Shown: piece after piece, positions 25,530-33,541 of the stretch | Position numbering within the stretch: the stretch's first letter is position 1 | Layout of the letters: every line of letters starts with the position of its first letter | Assembly (NCBI GenBank): GCA_028284745.1 | Contig: JANQRC010000001.1 | Coordinates: 1-60,519 of the forward strand | DNA length: 60,519 bases | From: Flavobacteriaceae bacterium | GTDB lineage: Bacteria > Bacteroidota > Bacteroidia > Flavobacteriales > Flavobacteriaceae | Reading direction: 5' to 3' | Program-made: the position numbers and the translations under genes | The notes under the pieces: model-generated | Databases searched by the model: none | The model's input: the letters and a program-made list of their open reading frames with translations, nothing else | Told to the model about the DNA's origin: nothing

Positions 25530-25534
25530 ATACG

Positions 25535-26275
25535 ATGAGACTAAAAGTGATGTTTGCATACCTGTTGGTGTCGCTGGCCTTTACTTCATGTAAGAAGGTT
25601 ACTAGTGGCACCAATAGTGCTGAATCAAATGAGATTCCACACGTTGAAGATGGTGTCTTGGATGTTCGTGGAATTGATGTATCACACTTTCAAGGAGTGA
25701 TTCCGTGGGATACGCTGGCAACTAGATTACAGTTTGCCTTTTGCAAGGCCACAGAAGGCGAAACCTATGTAGACCCGTCCTTTCAAGCGAATTGGGGTCA
25801 CATCAAAACAGCTGGGTTATATCGCGGTGCCTACCACTTTTATAGAAGTGATGATGATCCGGAAGCGCAGGCCAATTTTTTTATACAAACTGTGGGGGCA
25901 TTGGGATCTAATGATCTGCCTCTTGTATTGGATGTGGAAGCTGAAGGGCTGGCCCAGCCCCCTAGTGATACCACATTACAACGAGATATATTTCTTTTTT
26001 TAGAGGTATTGGAAGCGAATACGGGAAAGAGACCCATTATCTATACCAGCACCAACTTTGCCAACCGGTATCTCACGAATGTAAAGTTTGGAAAATATCC
26101 ACTATGGATCGCCAGCTACCAAGAAGACAAGCCGAATGTTCCTGAGGCCTGGAAAAATACTTCTTGGGATTTTTGGCAGAAGACAGACCACTATACTGTG
26201 GCTGATGAGGCTTTTGATTTTGATGTATTCAAAGGAAATCCAGCAGCTTTGAAAGTATTTGTCGAAAATGATTAG
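25535..26275 (+). CDS. GH25 muramidase lipoprotein
   Basis: A 246-residue glycoside hydrolase family 25 (Chalaropsis-type) lysozyme that cleaves the MurNAc-GlcNAc bond of peptidoglycan. The lipobox is LAFTSC (C19), so the protein is exported and lipid-anchored. Catalytic features: GIDVSHFQG (D48), AYHFYRS, LVLDVEA (D133, E135) and the WQKTDHY C-terminal motif. Start at 25535 (MRLKVMF) gives a proper signal; an earlier in-frame ATG at 25496 overlaps the previous gene. It overlaps the convergent response regulator by four bases. It could remodel the cell's own wall or serve export of neighbouring products; the latter is speculation. Confidence 0.92.
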   Translation: MRLKVMFAYLLVSLAFTSCKKVTSGTNSAESNEIPHVEDGVLDVRGIDVSHFQGVIPWDTLATRLQFAFCKATEGETYVDPSFQANWGHIKTAGLYRGAYHFYRSDDDPEAQANFFIQTVGALGSNDLPLVLDVEAEGLAQPPSDTTLQRDIFLFLEVLEANTGKRPIIYTSTNFANRYLTNVKFGKYPLWIASYQEDKPNVPEAWKNTSWDFWQKTDHYTVADEAFDFDVFKGNPAALKVFVEND

Positions 26276-26952
26276 AAACTGTGCCCTTCTAGATTTACCA
26301 GCTTGTTTTTAATGGCGTAGACCACCAGACCAGCCATGTTCTTAGATTCGGTCTTCAGTAATAGATTGTTGCGATGCCCTTCTACGGTGCGTGGGCTGAT
26401 AAAGAGTTTGTCAGCGATCTCGGCCGTCGTCATTTGTTTGCAGATCAACTCTAGCACTTCTTTTTCACGTTTGGTGAAATAAGTAGTGTCAAACGCAGAT
26501 TTCATTTTTCGCTTTGAGGGGTCTAGCAAGCCTTCATGAATAAAACGCATGACCTTGCCATCGTAATAGAACCCCTTTTCAGCAACTTCTTTGATAGCGG
26601 TAAGCATCATGGCAGGTGTGCTGTTCTTGGCCAGATACGCCACAGCACCAATGGAAAGCATGTTCACAATAAAGGGTTTGCTGAAATAGCTGGTCAGTGC
26701 GATGATCTTGATAGCTGGGTAGCACTGCCGTACCAGTTTGGTGGCCTCTACACCATTGAGTTCGGGCATCTTTAGATCCATCAGCAATACCTGTGGTAGC
26801 ACGGAAGTTGCATCTAGTTGCTCCATAAGGTCCTTTCCATTCTCGGCATCAAACAGGATATTGATCTGCTTCTCCTTGCTTAGAATGGCCTTGAGCCCTT
26901 GCCGAAACAACAATTCATCATCTGCGAGCGCTATGTGGATCTGGTCAGCCAT
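26272..26952 (-). CDS. NarL/LuxR-type response regulator
   Basis: A 226-residue regulator: receiver domain 1-122 with D11-D12 pocket, phospho-acceptor D59 in VLLMDLKMPE and a LuxR helix-turn-helix at about 150-215 (FTKREKEVLELICKQMTTAEIADKLFISPRTVEGHRNNLL). It overlaps the kinase gene by eight bases, so the pair is co-expressed. Its target genes are not known, but the divergent muramidase/RIP run ends next to it. Confidence 0.95.
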   Translation of the reverse strand: MADQIHIALADDELLFRQGLKAILSKEKQINILFDAENGKDLMEQLDATSVLPQVLLMDLKMPELNGVEATKLVRQCYPAIKIIALTSYFSKPFIVNMLSIGAVAYLAKNSTPAMMLTAIKEVAEKGFYYDGKVMRFIHEGLLDPSKRKMKSAFDTTYFTKREKEVLELICKQMTTAEIADKLFISPRTVEGHRNNLLLKTESKNMAGLVVYAIKNKLVNLEGHSF

Positions 26953-27733
26953 CAGTATTGCATGTTATAGTGAAGGTACTTCCCTGATCGTGTACACTTT
27001 GCATGTGTAGTTCTCCATTCAGGATGGCGGCTCTACTCTTGATGTTCTGTAAGCCGATGCCACTTTCCTTTCTCACTTCAGAAACATCAAAACCAACACC
27101 GTTGTCTTTGAAAGCGATCGTATACGATTCGGCATCACTCTGGATCTGGATGTTAAGAAGATCTGCTTTGCCGTGGCGGATCGCGTTATTGATCAATTCT
27201 TGTATGATTCGAAATACATGAACTTCCTTGGATTTGTCCAGAAAGGGTAGGTGATCGATGTTATGAGTGATCTGCAGCTCAGAGGTTTCGGTAAACTCCT
27301 CGAACAACTCTTCTAAAGCGGGAACCAGGCCGAACTTTTCCAATGTAGGAGGCAGTAGGTTGTGGGCCAACTTGCGTGAATTCTCAAGTGTCTTGTCGGT
27401 GACGTTCAAAATATGCTGCAAGGCATTGTTCTGCTTGGGGGTTACTTTGTCATCGGCCTGCAACACATGGGTGGTGAGGCTGATCACATTCAACTTGGCA
27501 CTAATGGCATCATGCAGGTCTTGCGCAATACGTCTGCGTTCGTCTTCCTGAGCCAGGATGGCCGATTGTATGACTCTATCTTGATATGCGAGTTCCATCG
27601 ATTTATTTTCTAATTCCTTTTGGATCAATTTCTTCTTCGTCAAAAAGAAGAAGAGTACCAAGGTCAACGCCATGAAAAGCAATAGACAAGCACCTATGGC
27701 AATGGCGGCAATGATCTTATTCTCTTCTCCCAT
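26945..27733 (-). CDS. NarX-type (HisKA_3) sensor histidine kinase
   Basis: A 262-residue kinase with a single transmembrane helix near the N-terminus (residues 8-31), a short coiled segment, the HisKA_3 motif ERRRIAQDLHDAISAKL with H74, an N-box region (IIQELINNAIRHGKA) and GIGLQNIKSRAAILNGE G-box. It lacks a sizeable sensor domain, so a signal must come through a partner protein or the membrane. The upstream six-helix membrane protein on the same strand, 22 bases away, is one candidate. Confidence 0.95.
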   Translation of the reverse strand: MGEENKIIAAIAIGACLLLFMALTLVLFFFLTKKKLIQKELENKSMELAYQDRVIQSAILAQEDERRRIAQDLHDAISAKLNVISLTTHVLQADDKVTPKQNNALQHILNVTDKTLENSRKLAHNLLPPTLEKFGLVPALEELFEEFTETSELQITHNIDHLPFLDKSKEVHVFRIIQELINNAIRHGKADLLNIQIQSDAESYTIAFKDNGVGFDVSEVRKESGIGLQNIKSRAAILNGELHMQSVHDQGSTFTITCNTDG

Positions 27734-27755
27734 ATGTGTGCAGATATCAACATAT

Positions 27756-28397
27756 CTAAGTTACATTCTTTTTCGGCAAGTGCCTTAGGTTTTTGTACCA
27801 TTCCATGAATATCAGTACCTGAAAGACGATATATAATATGGAGTTGATCAACCATAATAACGTATTCAACGTAGCATCGGAGGCATTTACAAAGTTCCCG
27901 GCACTAAAGATCAAGGTGCTACTCAACAAGTACAGGCAGATCCCCGAATTGATGTACAGATAAGGGACATCATTTTCCAGTGCCTTGTAAAAGTGAATGA
28001 TGCTGAAAGCGACTATGGGCAATGAAGTTATGACCACTTCCAGGAGATTGAACTGATAGTATAGTTCAGGCTTCATATAATACTGCACGCCTAGCACAAC
28101 AAGCACCATAGTGATGATAATAGCGATCATTCGCCTCTGTATGACTTTTTTCCACATCTTTCCATAGAATGCACCTAATAAGACCAATTGCGAGATGAAA
28201 TAAAAATGCGATAGATGCAGGTTGGGTACTTTATTATAATTCATCACCTTGGATATCCCCTGTATCGCTAAGCATACTAATAAATAGAACCAAAACCACG
28301 ACAAAGCAACGGTTTTGGCACGATACTTAAAGAACAGCATGAGATTGACCAATAAAAGAATATGACCAATATTGGCTATAATTTTATTCCAAAGCAT
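27756..28397 (-). CDS. Multi-pass membrane protein, family unknown
   Basis: A 213-residue protein with about six to seven hydrophobic segments and a basic C-terminus (YKNLRHLPKKN). No catalytic motif is visible. It starts exactly on the stop codon of the preceding gene (TAATG overlap) and ends 22 bases before the kinase gene, so the four genes from 28807 to 26272 are likely one transcript. An input module for the small kinase is a reasonable guess from position only. Confidence 0.75.
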   Translation of the reverse strand: MLWNKIIANIGHILLLVNLMLFFKYRAKTVALSWFWFYLLVCLAIQGISKVMNYNKVPNLHLSHFYFISQLVLLGAFYGKMWKKVIQRRMIAIIITMVLVVLGVQYYMKPELYYQFNLLEVVITSLPIVAFSIIHFYKALENDVPYLYINSGICLYLLSSTLIFSAGNFVNASDATLNTLLWLINSILYIVFQVLIFMEWYKNLRHLPKKNVT

Positions 28398-28807
28398 TAA
28401 TTATCGTCGTATAGAGGACTTTCTTGATCACAGGTGTTAGGGCAAGGTTCTGTAAAATCATATACACCACTACCATTCAAAGTTGCCAAGTCGGCAGCAT
28501 ATCGTTCGCCTTCTACAAGGTCACGATGCTTTCCGTCCTTACCGATGCGAGTCCCAACGATCAATAGTTTTTCGCCATTACCTTCTTTGACAGCCGGGTC
28601 GATGGCTCCGTAGGCACGCACACCGGCATTCTTACGATCGTTTATTTGGTAATGGCCATCCTTCAAGGGTACGATGATCTTCATCTCTTCGAGTACGGCC
28701 AAGAGGTCATCTACAGGAATGAGGAAGGCTTTGCAGGTATTACTCTTCTCGCGTCGCCAGTTTTTAGTCCAGGCCTTTGCTTTTTTGATATCAATCGGTT
28801 TCGCCAT
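28397..28807 (-). CDS. Conserved hypothetical cytoplasmic protein
   Basis: A 136-residue soluble protein starting MAKPIDIKKAKAWTKNWRRE. It contains a GVRAYGAIDP segment, a LLIVGTRIG strand and a C-terminal EPCPNTCDQESPL tail with two Cys residues. I do not recognise an enzymatic family. It has no signal peptide or membrane segment. It heads the operon that continues with the membrane protein, kinase and regulator; the ATG at 28807 is the only well-placed start. Confidence 0.75.
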   Translation of the reverse strand: MAKPIDIKKAKAWTKNWRREKSNTCKAFLIPVDDLLAVLEEMKIIVPLKDGHYQINDRKNAGVRAYGAIDPAVKEGNGEKLLIVGTRIGKDGKHRDLVEGERYAADLATLNGSGVYDFTEPCPNTCDQESPLYDDN

Positions 28808-28978
28808 GATATGTAAAATTTTAGTTGGTTACTAGCTATAAAGTTACAAAAGCCGAAGCGTTGATTGCACGTATTTCTACCTATTTTTAAGAACCGTAGG
28901 AATGCGCTAACCAGATCATCATTCCTGAGATACATTTGGGGTAAAATTCTTTTACCAACCATTTAAACTTTTTCAATC

Positions 28979-29554
28979 ATGGACGAATTTATTGGAACCA
29001 TAAAGGCCTTCGGGTTTAGTTGGGCGCCTAGAGGCTGGGCGCAATGTAACGGCCAATTATTGCCAATAGCACAATACCAAGCAGTATTTTCTTTGTTGGG
29101 CACCACATATGGAGGAGATGGTCGCACGACCTTTGCGTTGCCAGACCTGCGTGGGCGTGTGCCCATCAACCAAGGTACCGGTGCGGGGCTTAGCAATCGT
29201 ACCATGGGAGCCAAGAGTGGCACAGAAAGCAATGTGCTAAACATCAATCAGATGCCATCGCATGCGCATCAAGTTAACTTTACGGGGCAAAGTGCAACGG
29301 CTAGTGTTTCGATCCCAGCTGTGAACGATGGCGGAACCTTAGAAGAAACAGAAGGAAACATTCTTGCCAATCACGCTGGGGCGTTTGCGGCCGCCACCAG
29401 TGCAGATACTTCGCTGTCTGCCTTTACAAGCCCGCTACAGGGTATGGCAGCTACTACCTCGGAGGGAGGAACTACTCCTGTAAACAATATGCCTCCTTTT
29501 TTAGCAGTGAACTATTGTATCTGCTTGGAGGGAATTTATCCTTCGCGTAACTAA
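28979..29554 (+). CDS. Phage tail-collar domain protein (microcystin-dependent protein family)
   Basis: A 191-residue protein. The N-terminal GTIKAFGFSWAPRGWAQCNGQLLPIAQYQAVF and TTFALPDLRGRVPINQG segments are the hallmarks of the tail-collar domain found at the tips of phage tail fibres and in bacterial homologues. The C-terminal half is Ala/Thr-rich, ending NYCICLEGIYPSRN. It has no signal peptide. No other phage structural gene is near, so this is a stand-alone member, often predicted to be an adhesin or fibre tip of an injection apparatus. Start at 28979 begins MDEFIGTIK, the usual family start. Confidence 0.9.
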   Translation: MDEFIGTIKAFGFSWAPRGWAQCNGQLLPIAQYQAVFSLLGTTYGGDGRTTFALPDLRGRVPINQGTGAGLSNRTMGAKSGTESNVLNINQMPSHAHQVNFTGQSATASVSIPAVNDGGTLEETEGNILANHAGAFAAATSADTSLSAFTSPLQGMAATTSEGGTTPVNNMPPFLAVNYCICLEGIYPSRN

Positions 29555-29597
29555 TCGCTTTCAAAAAATGCGTAAATTGCATGAAAACCAACGTATT

Positions 29598-30554
29598 ATG
29601 AAGACCAACAAATTATTTATGCTGATTTTGCTACTGTTAGCGACTCAGTACATTACAGCACAATTTGCCTTGGGCGATATCGCATTCTCAGCATACAATT
29701 CGGACACTGCTACTCCAGATGATTCCTTTACCATCGTGTTATTGCGCGATGTAACTAGTGGCGAGGCCATTACTTTTACAGAGAATGGATGGTTTGCTCA
29801 CCTAGGAGGCTTCAGAAGTGGAGAAAGTACCTGTACACTCACGTTTGGAAGCAATTACCCTGCTGGTACGCAAGTCATTATCTCTAGAACTCCGTTTCAA
29901 GCAGTAGATAAGGATAACAATAGTGTAGGTACAATGTCTGGTAGTGGATTGAATCTGGCCACGGGAGGCGACTCCATCTTAGCCTATGATGCAGCTAGTT
30001 TGCCAACAACCTCTGACGAGTCAGGTTTTGTGGCAGGTATTAACATGACAGGGGAATGGCGTACTCCCGATGGTATGGACAGCACATCAACCACAGAAAG
30101 ACCTGCCACTCTTATTGACGGAACACATGCGGTATCTATAGAACCCGAGATCGATAATGCGCGATATGCCGCTGCCAATTGTTCCGTTGCAACTACAGTC
30201 GACGGCCTCCGTACAGCATTGAATACGGCAACGAATTGGGAGACAGATAACGGAACAGCGTATACACAAGTACCGCCTGTTTGCGATTTTATTGCTGTAC
30301 TAAGTACGTTAGACCATGACCTCGAGGCTACTATGCAGTTATATCCTAATCCTGTGGAAGAACTTCTGTATATCAGGTCAGACTCATCAAGCGATGTTCA
30401 AATAACAGTTTATGACCTCTCAGGGAAGCAATTGATCGTATCAACCGAAAGAACCATCGGTTCGTTAGATATGAGTTCGTTGACTACAGGCATTTATTTT
30501 GTTGAAATTAAACGAGATCAGCGTCGAATGACACAGAAAATTGTAAAGTTATAG
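29598..30554 (+). CDS. Secreted protein with type IX secretion tail
   Basis: A 318-residue secreted protein with signal peptide KLFMLILLLLATQYITAQ. The N-terminal domain (GDIAFSAYNSDTATPDDSF, VLLRDVTSGEAITFTENGW) is a type seen in Bacteroidota cell-surface proteins. The last ~75 residues (LYPNPVEELLYI ... GIYFVEIK ... QKIVKL) form a T9SS type A sorting domain that directs outer-membrane export and surface attachment. ATG 29598 gives a clean signal peptide; the one at 29568 adds ten polar residues. Enzymatic function is not evident. Confidence 0.88.
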   Translation: MKTNKLFMLILLLLATQYITAQFALGDIAFSAYNSDTATPDDSFTIVLLRDVTSGEAITFTENGWFAHLGGFRSGESTCTLTFGSNYPAGTQVIISRTPFQAVDKDNNSVGTMSGSGLNLATGGDSILAYDAASLPTTSDESGFVAGINMTGEWRTPDGMDSTSTTERPATLIDGTHAVSIEPEIDNARYAAANCSVATTVDGLRTALNTATNWETDNGTAYTQVPPVCDFIAVLSTLDHDLEATMQLYPNPVEELLYIRSDSSSDVQITVYDLSGKQLIVSTERTIGSLDMSSLTTGIYFVEIKRDQRRMTQKIVKL

Positions 30555-30612
30555 TATAGTAGCTAGACATCACTTTTTAGGTAATTGAATAGAGGTTATA
30601 TATACTATTATT

Positions 30613-30640
30613 AGCCCTCGCATTAATAATTGTGAGGGCT
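30613..30640. terminator. Hairpin between convergent genes
   Basis: AGCCCTCGCA pairs with TGTGAGGGCT around an 8-base loop in the gap between the plus-strand T9SS protein and the minus-strand DUF4157 gene. It is followed by a T-rich stretch on the plus strand and is probably a shared terminator. Confidence 0.65.
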
Positions 30641-30655
30641 TCTCTTATTTAGCCA

Positions 30656-32116
30656 TTACCTGGTATCTTTTGAGAGGGAACCCCAGACTACCGTAAAGTC
30701 TGCAGTTCTTGATTTTGGGCAAGTGGTTTTACAGTTATTTCGATCGCCTTTAGGGTTCTTGCTTTGTGACCAACCATCAAAACCTGCATCTGCCCATTCC
30801 TTTGAAGCCTTATAGTTGCCACTTGCAGACGAGACCAAGCCTGGTCCTTTATAGGCATCCACATACTTATGCATATTCTTCTTCGAGAAATGAGTCTTGT
30901 AATGAGTGATGTTCTTGAAGTGCTTATTGCACAATGAGAACATCTTTCCAAAAATTACATAGTTAGGAGATCCAGCATAATAACAATTTTTGCCAATTTG
31001 TACGGTAGCGCCACAAGATGGTGACTGCGCTACGGTGGCACAACCATGCTGCCTATATTTTTCAGAGATCCAATCTTTTACATAAAGTTGTCTGATGTCC
31101 CAAGAGACGGCACCTACTATTTCATTTGTTGCTGTAGCATCATAACTTATTAACGCAAAGCAATGGTCTCTTTTTTCCTTTCCGTTCCACTTGCTGAACA
31201 TTTTATCTGCAGATTTTATGCTTTTGGCAAAGGGAACATCTACATCAGGGCCGCATACTGCATCTTTTGCAGGGAAATGTTTTTCAGCAAGATCTTTTAT
31301 GGCCTTTTTGTTCTTGTCTGTGCTCATGTTCTTTATCAGGTCGCCCCTGGTAGTTCCCTTGTGGTCTCTTATCGGCACATCTGCAGGAGTTAGCGGATTG
31401 GTCTGGGCAAAGATGAACCCTAGCTCCTTTGTAGATTGCGAATTCAAAAATTTGATGACCGCCTTTTGCTCCTCTTTGGAATAGTGGCCGATCTGTATCT
31501 CTTGGACAAGCAAGCTTTTTTGTTTGGGTGATAATGCTATGGATGTATCGGCCATATGCTTTTGTAGAATGCTTACGGCCATATCGTCAGAATCTAACTT
31601 GTCTAAAGGAAGCCCTTTCATCGTTAGGTATTTCAAGTATTTTTTTTCAGTGGTTGAAAGCGATCTATTCTCTTTTTTTTGAATGACATCATTAGTGTTG
31701 TTCTGTCGTTGTTGCAAGGTATGCGTTAGCTCATGAGCAAGGAGCTTCCTACCTTCGACACTTCTATCATCATATTGGTCCTTGCCAAAATAGATGTCAT
31801 TTCCAACGGTAAAGGCCTTGGCCTGGAGCCTGTCGGCCATTTGGTAAGAACGTTCATTGTTATGAATGTTCACATCACTGAGGTCTGCTTCAAACGTGCG
31901 TTCAAAGAAATGAGAGGTCGTGCCAGTCATTTTGTCACCATTTCCTTGCGTACTTCGTAAACGGCCTTCAACGTTGCCGCCATGTCCCGAAACGTCCATG
32001 CCTATATGTGTTGCTTTGGGCCGAATGAATGTATCTGACTGGAATTGCACGCTTGACCTAGGGATCGATCGATCGGTAGTTGAAGAAGATGAACACTTCT
32101 GAGAATGGGATTGCAT
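30656..32116 (-). CDS. DUF4157 (HELTH) toxin-like protein
   Basis: A 486-residue protein. Residues about 65-140 form a DUF4157 domain: a HFFERTFEADLSDVNIH start, AFTVGNDIYFG, and the metalloprotease-like HELTHTLQQ (HELTH 128-132). DUF4157 modules are known at the N-terminus of polymorphic toxins and of cargo of extracellular contractile injection systems. The middle is helical and Lys-rich. The C-terminal ~180 residues are Cys-rich (CGPDVDVPF, CATVAQSPSCGATVQIG, NYVIFGKMFSLC, CKTTCPKS) and unrecognised; they may be the effector part. A TTG three codons upstream is the alternative start. No injection-system structural genes are in the window. Confidence 0.85.
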   Translation of the reverse strand: MQSHSQKCSSSSTTDRSIPRSSVQFQSDTFIRPKATHIGMDVSGHGGNVEGRLRSTQGNGDKMTGTTSHFFERTFEADLSDVNIHNNERSYQMADRLQAKAFTVGNDIYFGKDQYDDRSVEGRKLLAHELTHTLQQRQNNTNDVIQKKENRSLSTTEKKYLKYLTMKGLPLDKLDSDDMAVSILQKHMADTSIALSPKQKSLLVQEIQIGHYSKEEQKAVIKFLNSQSTKELGFIFAQTNPLTPADVPIRDHKGTTRGDLIKNMSTDKNKKAIKDLAEKHFPAKDAVCGPDVDVPFAKSIKSADKMFSKWNGKEKRDHCFALISYDATATNEIVGAVSWDIRQLYVKDWISEKYRQHGCATVAQSPSCGATVQIGKNCYYAGSPNYVIFGKMFSLCNKHFKNITHYKTHFSKKNMHKYVDAYKGPGLVSSASGNYKASKEWADAGFDGWSQSKNPKGDRNNCKTTCPKSRTADFTVVWGSLSKDTR

Positions 32117-32336
32117 ACTAGGCAATTTCAGCTTTTTGACGGTTAGCCCGCAAAAAATAGAGAATGCTTAACACAAACTAAAGGGGGAAAAGCACTGTAT
32201 TTTCAATTAATAGACGTTGCACTGATCAACTTTGCAGTTACTGTACTACTGTTGGTATGCCAAAATCCCTAGGAATGGGTATTTTACGGCGAGAGCAGGA
32301 ACACTAGTTTTGGGTAAAACCAAACACATCAAGGTC

Positions 32337-33491
32337 ATGAAGGTATTTACAGTTGTTTTCCTATGCTCTATCGCTTCTATCTGCTATGCCCAAAACATAT
32401 CCATACGAGAGAGAAATGTTACCAGATCATATAGCATTTCTAATTTTTCTGATGAAGGCTCTAAAGATGTTGACTATGCCACAAATACTGTAAACATAGA
32501 AAAAGACGAAAAAAAGAATACAGGCCGTAAGCTAATACTGAAAGATGAGTATATAAATGCACCAATTATCTATCTAGGTGTGTTTCGCAATAAGTTGGAA
32601 GAAGAGTCTGAAGAGCTCAGAAAGTTAAAAAAGTATCTGAGAAATCAACGCTCTCAAATATCAGACCCTTCTATAATAAAAACAGATGTGGATAACTATA
32701 AGAACAAGTTAAAAGAAGTAAATGCTTATAGGGACACAATTGTTGCCTTAACCAAGTATGAAAGCTTTAGGGCTTGGTTTCCTACATTAACAGGTGATCC
32801 AAAAAAGCGAGAGATTGTTTTTGAAAGCCTTTACAGTCAGAATCAGGATAAGAATATCTATCTAGTGAACAACACCTCCTATCAATTTGGAAGTGGTGGT
32901 GGCGCATTCAACTCTGAGTTGATAAGTGCATATATGAAAGGGGTTCGATTATCACTAGGCTCTGTAGTTACGACAAATGATTCAGAGCAATCCGATACAG
33001 ACACGGCAGGGTCATCCGACGAAGAAAGACCTATAAATGAAACAGAGGCTTTTAAACGGTTGGCAAACGGAGGCAACACCTATTTAAAGGTTGAGGTGCC
33101 TATGTTAGTTTCAAGTGGAGACATATATACCCTGTATTGGAATGCAAGTCTACAAGGTAACATGGCCATAGAAGGGTTTAGTAGTGACCTGGAAAATACA
33201 GTGGCGAACGGTAGTTTGGGATCTAATTTGTATGCGAGTTTGGCTTCTGACCAACGCGAATTTGTATTTCATGCCAACCTTAGTGGTGGCTATTACTTTG
33301 GTCAAGAAGAATTTTATGATGATTTAGAGGTAAGTGATGCTTTCTGGTTTGGTCAGTTGCAATTGGGTGTCACAGTTGTCAACAAATTACGACTTACGTT
33401 CAACATCAATAGTTTTAGCTCAGAAGATAATTTAAGAAATGGGAAGATCATATTTGGTGCACAATTGCTTACGGACTTCTTTAATAGGTAA
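32337..33491 (+). CDS. Secreted protein, probable outer-membrane association
   Basis: A 384-residue protein with signal peptide MKVFTVVFLCSIASICYAQ. The region after it is charged and includes a coiled-coil-like stretch (KLEEESEELRKLKKYLR); the C-terminal ~130 residues alternate polar and hydrophobic residues (YTLYWNASLQGNM, FVFHANLSGGYYFGQ, GQLQLGVTVVNKLRLTF) and end in F-F-N-R, as in beta-barrel proteins. The family is unknown. It is divergent from the DUF4157 gene across a 220-base gap, so shared regulation is possible. Start 32337 was chosen for the signal peptide. Confidence 0.78.
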   Translation: MKVFTVVFLCSIASICYAQNISIRERNVTRSYSISNFSDEGSKDVDYATNTVNIEKDEKKNTGRKLILKDEYINAPIIYLGVFRNKLEEESEELRKLKKYLRNQRSQISDPSIIKTDVDNYKNKLKEVNAYRDTIVALTKYESFRAWFPTLTGDPKKREIVFESLYSQNQDKNIYLVNNTSYQFGSGGGAFNSELISAYMKGVRLSLGSVVTTNDSEQSDTDTAGSSDEERPINETEAFKRLANGGNTYLKVEVPMLVSSGDIYTLYWNASLQGNMAIEGFSSDLENTVANGSLGSNLYASLASDQREFVFHANLSGGYYFGQEEFYDDLEVSDAFWFGQLQLGVTVVNKLRLTFNINSFSSEDNLRNGKIIFGAQLLTDFFNR

Positions 33492-33512
33492 CGATTTTTA
33501 ACACTGATTATC

Positions 33513-33520
33513 TATCTTTG
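33513..33520 (+). promoter_or_regulatory. -7 box before the cyclophilin-FKBP gene
   Basis: TATCTTTG is a perfect TANNTTTG and lies 21 bases before the ATG at 33542. A TTTG element at 19-21 bases upstream is absent, so only the -7 box supports it. Confidence 0.5.
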
Positions 33521-33541
33521 CGCCTCATTTAACGCAAAGAC

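Noticed and set aside
26272..28807. Assigning the two-component pair as regulator of the CRISPR locus
   Set aside because: There is no sequence link; a toxin-run link is only slightly better supported and rests on proximity.
23001..33491. Prophage interpretation of the accessory zone
   Set aside because: Apart from the tail-collar protein and a chromosomal-type GH25 lipoprotein there is no integrase, capsid, terminase, portal or tail gene.
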